A stretch of 64,000 nt of DNA from Diphasiastrum complanatum (Eukaryota; Streptophyta; Lycopodiopsida; Lycopodiales; Lycopodiaceae), in NCBI GenBank assembly GCA_029204225.1, contig CM055111.1, positions 45,271,255-45,335,254 of the forward strand. Direction: 5' to 3'. The notes under the pieces were generated by a model that saw only the letters and a program-made list of their open reading frames with translations, was not told the DNA's origin and did not search any database. Positions within the stretch are counted from its first letter, which is position 1. The number at the start of each line of letters is the position of its first letter. This document shows, piece by piece, positions 55,583-64,000 of the stretch. The position numbers and the translations under genes were made by a program.

Positions 55583-55854
55583 GGTACCCTGATGGTCTCA
55601 TAACACCAAGAGAAAGTGGCAACTCAGCATCAGAGACCAAGCGATATGGAGCAACCCGAAATGATGGAGAACCTGAAGATCACTTGAATAAATAGTAGCT
55701 GGAACGGAGGCAATAACCCAAGCCATCAGGATATGCCAAGCTTGACAATGAGCAACAATCAGAGAAACACATAGAGAGCCACATGCATAATCATAGAGAT
55801 ATCCGCACCATAGGCGATCAGTAATATGGAAAAATTAGCACCAATCAATAGGTC

Positions 55855-56000
55855 CAAATGAAAACCAAGCTATACGTAATAACCAGGAATGCCATATATC
55901 CATAGCTGAAAATGAAGCAGTAGGGTGAGCAATAAGTCCAAATGAAATCCAAGCGATACGTAATAACCAGGAATGCCAAATATCAAGAGGTAAAAAAGAA
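55855..56000. repeat. Two-copy tandem duplication (about 75-80 bp)
   Basis: AAATGAAAACCAAGCTATACG followed by TAATAACCAGGAATGCCA is repeated once with small changes. Confidence 0.8.
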
Positions 56001-56222
56001 TCAGTCGCATGAAAAACCTCTAATACATAAAAAGCCCAAAAGTGTATACCATCGGCATGGACTGCAGAAACCTATATGTAGAAATACCAGGAGAGTGAAG
56101 GATGCTCGTGTACTCATCTAGAAAGATCCCAGCATATAAATACCCTAGATAAGTAATAGTGACCATCTAGAAAATATCCTTGGATGGAAAATGTGTAACG
56201 GTAAGGGCCAAAGGCGCATGAA

Positions 56223-56984
56223 TCATGTCACGGTAGAAATATAATGAGGCAGATCACAAACCTCAAGCAAAGATCCATGGAGTAAAGCGAAAGAAGATAC
56301 AACTTGATCACCAATAGCAAGGGAACCATCAAACGTGGACCCGTGAAGAACCCCATAGAAATCAGCAAGAACATCGGCCATAACGGACTCAAGAGATGGA
56401 GATATAGAGACCAATGGAGAAGATACTGCACCAAGTACTGAACCAGGAGGACTATCTGAGGTATGCGCAAAAGCAATAGTAGAAATACCACCAAGGTATA
56501 CTGCCTCAATATCAATGAAACCAAGAATGACCACTGATGGCAGACTTCGCATAAACTGCTTCCTGGTAACCAACCGATAGTCACCCTGGAAATCAATACC
56601 AACATGTGAATGATGCTGACCAACATGAGTAAAGAAAAGTGTCTGCTGAGAGAGATTCACAACAATAGTACCAAGTGAAGAGAACCAGTCTGCACCAAAA
56701 ATAATGTCATAGCGGTCCAGAGGAATGATGTAGAAATCTGTTTGACCAGAAAAATCACCAATGCGATAATCCAAGCCCTTAAACATCTAAGAACTCGGAA
56801 AAGAATGGGAACGAGCAACCTCAACAGTGAGAGGTTGGGAAACAGGAACATGTGTAGCACGAATCCTGGTGGAAATGTAACTGCTAATAAATGAATGTGT
56901 ATTGCCTGTATCCACTAAAGAAATATACTCTCGCCTCGCATCTAGAATAATATGATCCACAAATGGAAAAACATACGTAGGCAT
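56223..56984 (-). pseudogene. Ty3/gypsy protease region
   Basis: The minus strand has LeuValAspThrGlyAsnThrHisSerPheIle, with the catalytic Asp-Thr-Gly (near 56910). About 65 residues on it has TyrAspIleIlePheGlyAlaAspTrpPheSerSerLeuGly, the second retropepsin signature. A TAG between the two halves (near 56789) breaks the frame. The C-terminal extension has no readable reverse transcriptase. Confidence 0.75.
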
Positions 56985-57470
56985 AATAATAGAAGCATCA
57001 ATTGATAAGTTTGGCCTAAATATGTAGCTAGAAGAACCGCATACTTATCTAGACGGGTATCAACAAAATAAACTAGTGAGTATACAATAGGACCATCATG
57101 AAATTTATAACCATATGCCATATGGATTTGGCATCTGAAAGTGCAACCGTAGACCCATGTATAATAAAGCTTCCAGTGGCAAGGGCCCAACTGAGAGGGA
57201 TAACAGTGCGCCCTCCAAGAAGGCCCCCACTCTCTAGTAATATGTCCAAATGTCCAAATAATGAATAATAAGGCCCAAGGCCAACAATAAAGTCTAAGTG
57301 TCAATAATGAATAAAAGAGGGCCCAAGGCCTGCTTATGCATAAAGTAAATAAATGTAAATGGACGTGGCAAATGTCATGAGCCAAGTCCATAACTGTATG
57401 CATGTGTGTTTTGTTGGAATTCGATGCTCAGCCTCAATAATGAGCATTTTGAAATCTATACAAAACCAAG
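56985..57470. other. Unassigned, upstream side of gypsy protease
   Basis: Gag would be expected here on the minus strand, but no zinc knuckle or gag core is readable. Confidence 0.3.
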
Positions 57471-58520
57471 AAAAAAAAGGCTGGAGTTTTTTAGAAGGTC
57501 GAAAAATCCAGTGTCGGATTTTTTCTAACCCAATGTCAGATTTTTCGACCCTGGATCGGATTGGATCGAGGCGAAAATTATCCGGACGTGTTCAACCCTA
57601 AATCAGATTGGATCGGGTCTGATAAATCTGACCCATGTGCATATTTTCACCCCAATATAAATTTTTGACCCTTTGTATATTTTTTGATACTACGTTAACT
57701 TTTGATGCAGTGTATAAAATCCGACCCATTGTAAAATCCGATACTGTTCGTCAGAAATTTGACCCATTGTAAAATCTGATACTGTCGGTCAGAAATTCGG
57801 ATTTCTGAGTTGACATTACAAAGGGTCAAAAATATACAAAGGGTCGGAACAAATCTGTCTCGATCCCCCCAAGGTCAAGAAATCTTATTGCCAAGCTCAA
57901 CGTTGGATCGGAAAAGTTTGATCCTTTGGAAAAATTTGAGCCTTTGGAAAAATTCGGGCCTTCGAAAAAATTCGAGTCTTTGGAAAAATTACGAGTTGAT
58001 AGTACAAAGGGTCGAAAATATACAAAGGGTCAGATTTTACTCTGGGTCGAAAAATATACAAAGGGTCTGCCTCGATCCGATCCGATCCAAGATCAGAAAA
58101 TCCTTCTTTGCCAAGCTCAACGTTGGGTCGAAAAAATTTGATCCTTGTCAAAAAAATTTCGACTCAATGGTAGACCTCCGACCCAACGGAGAAAATCCGA
58201 CCGAATGTTGAAATTCCGACCCAATGGTTAAAAAAATCCGACCCAATGGTAAAAAAAATTCGACCCTCGAATCGGGACTGACTTTTGCGACCCTAAACAT
58301 CCTTGTCAAAAAATCCGACCCAATGGTAATTTTCCGACCCAATGGAAAAAATCCGACCCAATGGAAAAAAAAAAATCCGACCCAATGGTAAAAACATCCA
58401 ACCCAATAGTAAAACTCCGACCCAGCGATAAAAATCCGACCCAATGGTAAAACTTCGACCAATGGTAAAAATCGAACCCAATGGTAGAAATCCGGCCCAA
58501 AGCATTTTCTGACCCAATGC
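57471..58520. repeat. TCCGACCCAATGG-type minisatellite
   Basis: The right half (about 58145-58510) is an irregular array of 17-20 bp units, consensus TCCGACCCAATGGTAAAAA, about 15 copies. The left half is looser, with GGGTCGGA, TACAAAGGGTC, GATCGGATTGGATCG and TTTGGAAAAATTCG words. Bases are strongly skewed to A-runs separated by CCGACCC. Reading frames here are repeats of Trp-Val-Gly or Leu-Gly-Arg and are not genes. Confidence 0.88.
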
Positions 58521-59040
58521 GTAGTGTGATTTGCAATATTCATGGTATGTGGTTCCAACTTTTAACATTTCTAAAAAATTCACAAATTTCAAATGTTAAG
58601 TCACTAATTAGATTGATGTTAAGTCACGACGAATATTAAACATATTTTCCTTCAATGTTTTTGAGCAACTACATTTCTTTGCTTTTAGGACATTTAAGCC
58701 TTGAAACATTGAGGGAAAAAGATATGATCAAAAAGTCGTCTAAAACTGCCCACATTCTAGAGCACTCATTCAGATGTGGCCCGTTTCTCAATAGATGTAT
58801 TTAAAGGATCATGTAAAGCAAGTAGATTATGTCAATATAAGTGTGAAAAGATGTGAAAAAAAGACTGCATGCTATTTTTTCTAAAAGAAAAGTGACATCA
58901 AACTTTTTGTATATTCAGTTCCAAACATGAGTCATTGTTTTGAAACTATATATGGAGCCTCCAGATTGTGAATAGAACTACGTTCCTGGATTTGGGATCA
59001 CTCCTAAGAGAAATGCAAACACTACTCTTTTGTAACATAT
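58521..59040. other. Unassigned stretch
   Basis: AT-rich; no feature recognised. Confidence 0.35.
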
Positions 59041-59046
59041 TCAAAT

Positions 59047-59433
59047 TTGCATGTGATCCACCTCTCCGCTGCGGCAGTAGATAGAAAGGACGACTCCTGC
59101 TCTGGAGGGCCTGGAGGGCTTCCTTCACTTTCTTTCCTGGATTTATCTGCCAACAACTTATGGGGTAGAATTCCTCCGGAGCCGGAGAATTGCCTTTCTG
59201 GAGTCCATGAATGTGAGTTCCAATTCATTGACAGGACTTGTCCCCAAGAATCTGACGTCGCTCCTCCATCTGAAAACAATGTAATATCTTCGAGGGAGCC
59301 TCAGCAGGGTAGCATATCGACGAATTTAAATACTCCAGAGTCTATGGTGCCCTCTAAAAGAAATGCACTATCATTCACAAAGAGCCACATCTGGGCAGAA
59401 AATAGTCGATCTCTCAAGAACAATGGTTCATGA
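59047..59433 (+). pseudogene. Possible leucine-rich-repeat gene fragment
   Basis: A 128-codon frame contains LeuProSerLeuSerPheLeuAspLeuSerAlaAsnAsnLeuTrpGlyArgIleProPro, one textbook plant LRR unit of the receptor-kinase/receptor-protein type. The upstream LRRs are absent. The downstream sequence (Ser/Pro/Asn-rich) is unlike the LRR family apart from a Cys-containing segment that could be a decayed cap. It could be a captured exon fragment inside a transposon. One unit alone is thin evidence. Confidence 0.35.
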
Positions 59434-60530
59434 AATCTAAATGTTCCTTACTACCGTCCAAAAGGAATGTCCTTTCTTTCAAGGAGCCACAATTGGATTG
59501 GATAGCAGGTGGTTGAGCTCTCAAGAGCTCTCTCCACCTCTTGAGCAAGAATGTATCAATGGCATCAACGATCATCAGTGGGCTCCGGTAGGAAAATCTT
59601 TGAGCAATATCTTCAGGCCGATCAAAGCGAGGAGCCTCTAAAAATGCCATGCCTCCTCTAAGGTTCACACATGGGATCTCACTCTCACAACCTACTTGCA
59701 TTCCACTTCAAAGTGCGAGTAGTTGGATCATGCAATACATCTTGATGATGAGCTGAAGCAACAACACCCCCGTCTTTAAATCATGTATCCCATTGCAGAT
59801 CGTGGGACAATGTTCTACAAATTCAGCACTTGCGTGAAAGCTGTTCTGATCCAGTAAAGCCCACGCAAGCAAGCAAAGTTTTTGCATCAGAATTAGCACA
59901 GAAGACTCGCAAGTAGCCTAGCTACTAGATGCTCCTCAGATGACAGATGACGCTGTGTTATTTGGAGAAAGAAGAAGATGCAGAGAAGACTTTTGAAAGT
60001 CGCCCAGCAGTTGGCTACTCCTCAGATCGCGTCATGCCAATTGGAGAGAGAAGAAAAAGAGAATTGGAGAGAGAAGAATAGAAGGGATGGAGTTGCGATG
60101 GAAAATAAAATTTGAATTTAGTTAGGGGTGTCGCATCTAAACTTTTGGATGCTAGACATAATGCCTTGAAATGGACGTTAAACACTTTGCAACTGAGGTC
60201 CATGGGAGGAAATAAAGGAGGGAGGGAGGGATAGAGAGATTTAATTTTGGACTGGGGTATTTAAATTATTTTACTAAGAGTATATTTTTCAAGAAGACTT
60301 AATTAAGGGTGACATTTTTAACGTCAACATACATGTTTTTGACGACAATGTATAATTTGGAGTGGGTTGTGGGTCCCTTGGATGCATGCATGGGGAGGAG
60401 TGCTATGCATGCCTTTCTCCATACATGCATCCTCCTCCCCAAGTTTTTTAGTTCAAAAAATATGTATGCATGGGTGAGGAGAGGAGGGTGCATGGTCCCC
60501 TCACACATGCATAAAAGTGGAACAAAGTTT
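59434..60530. other. Unassigned stretch
   Basis: No gene recognised. It contains a purine-rich GGGAGGGAGGGA segment (about 60215-60230) and an inverted repeat of GGGGAGGAG...ATGCATG against CATGCATCCTCCTCCCC (about 60390-60441). Confidence 0.4.
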
Positions 60531-60596
60531 AAATATATATATGTATAGATAGATAAGTATATATATACATACACATATATATCTATATATATACTA
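60531..60596. repeat. AT-rich compound microsatellite
   Basis: TA, GATA and CATA units in irregular order. Confidence 0.85.
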
Positions 60597-60600
60597 TTGG

Positions 60601-60641
60601 GTTAGCCTGTCGTTGATGGCGGGGCGGTCGACAACATGGAT

Positions 60642-60677
<36 letters not shown>

Positions 60678-61412
60678 GGTGCGAAAGTTGCCACATGGCA
60701 AGGCACATAGGCTTGCCACATGTAAAACCATGCAGGCTTGGGACTTACCACGTGGAAAGCCACGTAGGACTACCATAGGCTTGTGTAGTAAGCCACATAG
60801 GCATGTCATATGTCTGCTATCTACCAAGCCTGTCGGAGACTGTCATGTGGCAAGCCATGTAGGCCCATGACAAGTCATGCAAGCTTGGGGTTTTCCATGT
60901 GGCAAACCACATAGTTCTAACATAGGCTTGCGTGGCAAGCCAACCAGGCTCTGCCACGTAGGCCTGAGTGGACATACAGAGAGAGAGAGAGAGAGAGAGA
61001 AAAAAAAAAAAAAAAAAAATTGGAGCTCGAAAGTTGCCACATGGCAAGCCACATAGGCCTACCACGTGGAAAACCATGTAGGCTTGATACTGGCCATGTG
61101 GCAAGCCACGTAAGCCTACCATAGACTTGTGTGGCTTGCCACATGGCCTACCATAGGCTTGTGTAGTAGGCCACATAGACCTACTATCTACCAAGCCTAT
61201 CATAGGTTGTCACATGGCAAGCCACGTAGGCCTGCCACATGACAAATCATGCAAGCTTGGGGTTTGCCACATGGCAAGCCATGTAGGCTACCATAGGCTT
61301 GTGCGGCAAGCCAACCGAGCTCTGCCATGTAAGCCTGAGTGTACCCAGAGAGAGAGAGAGATAGAGAGGTGGGCTCAAAAGCTGACATGTGGCAAGCCAT
61401 GTAGGCCTACCA
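60601..61412. repeat. Higher-order minisatellite with GA tracts
   Basis: Units of about 335 and 370 bp start with (GA)n tracts at 60645, 60979 and 61348. A GTTGCCACATGGCAAGCC entry word recurs after the first two tracts (diverged to CTGACATGTGGCAAGCC after the third). Each is then filled with about 35-100 bp diverged subunits of the words CACATGGCAAGCCACGTAGG, AAACCATGCAGGCTTGGG and CTACCATAGGCTTGTG. The second GA tract is followed by an A20 run. A copia LTR begins within the third unit. Confidence 0.88.
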
Positions 61413-62054
61413 TGTTGGAGTTTAATCTTACTCCTACTCATCCTAGCTGCCCTCCTCCTTTCTCTCAATTTTACTCTCTCAGATGAAACCTATAGAAAAT
61501 GAACTTTTTTTAAACAGTCTGCATATTTGAATTGTTTGTTGCAATAGTTTACATTTTTCCTTGCAATTTATGACAGACGAAAAATCTAACACTGTTGGCT
61601 TTCCACCTTCAAGTCATCCTGAGCAACTAAGTGTTTTGTGACACTTGTGTTAACTTGATTTTTCGGCCATTTCAGCCACTTCCATAAATGCGACACTACT
61701 TCACCAAAAAAATGCGTAAAAATGCGACACTCTGCAGAAACACATAGGATTCCAAGTACAGACTGTCAACGTCTTCACGTTCCAATAACAATTGTTCTAA
61801 TTAGTCCTTTAAGCAATCTTGTAAATGTAAAGCTAGAATAATACAAGATCTTCCAGTTGCTATATATGTAAATGAGCGATTGAAGGGATGATAGATTAGA
61901 GAGATGGATCTACGAGCAAAATTGGTCTTTCAATAGCTTACTCCTCAGAGTTAGTGATTATAGAGAGAGATATATATATATATTTGGAACTTTAGTAATT
62001 GACTTGAGTCTGTAAGTAGGACCATGCGCTTATTAGTGCAATTGTATTGTAGTC
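61413..62054 (+). repeat. Copia LTR copy A, interrupted
   Basis: Starts TGTTGGAGTTTAATC within the minisatellite and is homologous to the first two thirds of LTR copy B. It stops at ATTGTATTGTAGTC, exactly where copy B begins, so B is inserted into A. Its interior carries AAATGCGACAC words (61680-61735). Confidence 0.8.
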
Positions 62055-63272
62055 TGTTGGAATATAACTCCTACTCATCCCAACAGCCCTTCTTCCTTCT
62101 CTGATTTTTGCTCTCTCAGATGAAACTGGTAGAAAATGAACTATTTTTCAATAGTCTGCATATTTGAACTAATTGTCACCACAGTCTGCATTTTTACTCA
62201 AGTTTTTCCATAGGCGAAAAACCCGACACCCGACACTGTCACTTCTTTTTACCTTAATTTGCAACTAAGTGTTTAGCGACACTTATTCAAGTTGTTTTTT
62301 GGGCCATTTAGGCACTTCCAGAAAAGTGACACTTTTTGCAAAAAATGTGAAAAATGCGAAACTACATTTTTCCAGCAGTTTCTGACAGGCAAAAAATGCA
62401 ACACTGCATTTTTCCTCACAGTTTTTGACATGCGACAAAAGGTGAAAAACTCAACACTGCAGTTTTACACGGGATACTACACAGGCGACACTCTGTAGAA
62501 ATACACAATATTCCATGTACAGACTGTCTATGTCTTCACGTTCCAATAACAACTATTCTAATTAGTCAGTTAAGCGATCTTGTAAATGTAAAGCTAGAAT
62601 AATGCAAGATCTTTCGGCTGCTATAAATGTAAATGAGCGATTGAAGATATCAGAGGTTATTGTAAGTGTCATCATAAGTCATCTTACAGAGATCAAACGA
62701 CCAGAACGAGTCTTACAGTAGTTGACTCCTTAGAGTTAGTGATCATAGAGAGAGAGAGAGATATTCAAAATGTTAGCAATTGTTTTGAATCTGTAAGTAG
62801 GATCACGCACTTATCAACGTGATTAAATTGTGATCTGCTCGTTGTTACCACAACTTTTTTATACAAATTCGCTATTGTTCTACATCTCTTTATATTCTTG
62901 TTGAATGATAATTATCACTCCTCTTACACAAACACTATTATCAGATAATTGTATAATTGTCTCTGTCACCTAAATTGATTCTACATTCTCTTCATACCAT
63001 GTTATCAGTATTAGAGGATTGCATGGCTGTCTCAGATGCCTAATCGATTTTTTGCAATCTCTCTTTCACAACAGTCTAAGACTCCTACACTGATAATCTG
63101 ATTCAACGCAAAAGAACAACTCATAAACTCCATTCACTAAGTAATCCACGATCTTGTTATTAAGAATTTTTGTTTCATCAGTTGACATCAATCCAAATCG
63201 TCAACAAATGTGGTATCAGAACTGAGAATTCACAATCCTTCGCATCTCACAAGTGGGTATCAGGTTCCAACA
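62055..63272 (+). repeat. Copia 5' LTR copy B, complete (1218 bp)
   Basis: Begins TGTTGGAA and ends TTCCAACA, perfect TGTTGGA/TCCAACA inverted termini, followed after AAG by the primer-binding site. It contains a cluster of GCGACACT/AAAAATGCGA words (62215-62490), a GA tract (62744-62760) and, near the end, a second TGGTATCAGAAC word (63212). Confidence 0.85.
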
Positions 63273-63275
63273 AAG

Positions 63276-63287
63276 TGGTATCAGAGC
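63276..63287 (+). other. Primer-binding site of copia element B
   Basis: TGGTATCAGAGC, the exact canonical site complementary to initiator Met tRNA, three bases after the LTR. Confidence 0.9.
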
Positions 63288-63399
63288 ACAAGGTTTATTG
63301 GATTACTAGAGTCTAGGAACTACAATAGAACTTAACAATTTTTTTGTTCTATAGAGTTGATTCATTTAGTTTGTGTATTATCTCTGCTACTCGATCACA

Positions 63400-63963
63400 A
63401 TGGAAGGCCCAACCTCAGAAATCTGCCTCATCAACAAATTCAACGGAGATGACTTCCACATGTGGAAGTTTAAGATGAGGATGATCTTGATCGAGAAAGA
63501 GCTTTGGGAATACATAAATGGTCCAATAGCCAAACTAGCAGAACCTGAACTGCTTCCAACATGGGAAGCAAAGGATGGCAAAGCACTTGCCATTGTATCC
63601 CTGAATCTGAAAGGCACTCAAATCGCTCATGTATCCAACTGCACCACCTCCAAAGAAGCGTGAGATACACTTACAAGCATCTACGAGACCTCAGATGTTT
63701 CCACTCATCTCTTCTTAAGGAAGAAAGTACTGACACTCGGAATGAGTGAAGGCACCTCAGTCAGCGACCATCTGAATGAGTTCAAACAATTGCTAAACCA
63801 ACTGGCTACAATAGGTTCGCCTATCTCAGAAAAAAACTCTATCATGTCTCTTCTTGCCAGTCTTCAATCCTCCTACGACAATTTAGTGTTGCTTCTTAGC
63901 AATACTCCTACGTTGTCTCTCCAAGAAATTGACAGCAAGTCTGTTGCAGGAAGTTACAAGTAG
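63400..63963 (+). pseudogene. Ty1/copia gag, one premature stop
   Basis: Starts MetGluGlyProThrSerGlu. Copia gag (UBN2/DUF4219-type) motifs are clear: LeuIleAsnLysPheAsnGlyAspAspPheHisMetTrpLysPheLysMet, then LysGlu-Ala, Ser-Ile-Tyr-Glu-Thr-Ser, HisLeuAsnGluPheLysGlnLeuLeuAsnGlnLeu and LeuLeuAlaSerLeuGlnSerSerTyrAsp. A TGA at 63661-63663 stands where relatives have Trp; otherwise the frame runs unbroken to a TAG at 63961-63963. The zinc knuckle and pol would lie beyond the window. It is one of the least decayed retroelement frames here. Confidence 0.85.
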
Positions 63964-64000
63964 ATAGAAGTAGGAACCGATTGGAATTCATCAGTATTGC

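Noticed and set aside
58148-58592. Three minus-strand frames with repeated Trp-Val-Gly-Phe or Pro-Leu-Gly-Arg
   Set aside because: All three frames are open only because the minisatellite unit lacks stops; same DNA, no protein family.
57471-61412. CRISPR-like repeat arrays
   Set aside because: Units are diverged, irregular in length and without unique spacers; the window is plant nuclear DNA with spliced genes.
60594-61468. Frames with repeated Gly-Leu-Pro-His-Gly-Lys-Pro-Gln-Ala-Cys
   Set aside because: Translations of the CACATGGCAAGCC minisatellite.

Overview
The window is nuclear DNA of a land plant, probably a seed plant with a large, transposon-swollen genome. The evidence is one clearly plant-specific protein gene spread over 33 kb by enormous introns, embedded in degenerate Ty1/copia, Ty3/gypsy, LINE, hAT and Helitron sequence. 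Lineage (gymnosperm or early-diverging angiosperm would fit the intron sizes) is inference and cannot be fixed from this sequence.

The one intact host gene is an ortholog of GW2/DA2, the RING-type E3 ubiquitin ligase that limits seed and organ size. It lies on the minus strand. I reconstructed eight exons (start codon 42623-42621, stop 9525-9523) with consensus splice sites and matching codon phase at every junction, giving 579 codons and a 578-residue protein. Introns 1, 6 and 7 are about 9.6, 17.0 and 3.8 kb; the other four are 85-309 bp. The proximal promoter has three CACGTG G-boxes, a G-rich tract and, about 610 bp upstream of the ATG, a short non-autonomous Helitron.

Region by region: 1-9.5 kb holds a truncated copia LTR, a gypsy LTR pair, a three-unit tandem repeat, a minus-strand copia 3' end and a 5'-truncated plant L1 LINE. 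Intron 6 (14.3-31.3 kb) holds the most unusual content: two related non-LTR elements in the same direction, each bounded by (TC)n microsatellite. The first has the degenerate remains of ORF1, an AP endonuclease, a reverse transcriptase and a C-terminal Cys/His knuckle. The second carries only an intact ORF1 and shares the 3' hairpin. The pair appears to sit inside a hAT-type MITE. Intron 6 also has a hAT transposase relic and gypsy fragments, one split by a MITE with a perfect 8-bp target duplication. Intron 1 (32.9-42.4 kb) holds a deleted copia element with LTR and primer-binding site, a gypsy element with a second MITE copy inside it, and another copia relic. Beyond the gene, 43.7-64 kb is repeats: copia relics, a gypsy protease fragment, two unusual minisatellites (TCCGACCCAATGG-type and CCACATGGCAAGCC-type), a possible LRR gene fragment, and two nested copia LTRs ending in a gag ORF that runs off the window.

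No tRNA, rRNA, CRISPR or organellar gene was recognised. The best candidate for something undescribed is the (TC)n-bounded LINE family with its ORF1-only partner at 17.4-23.3 kb.
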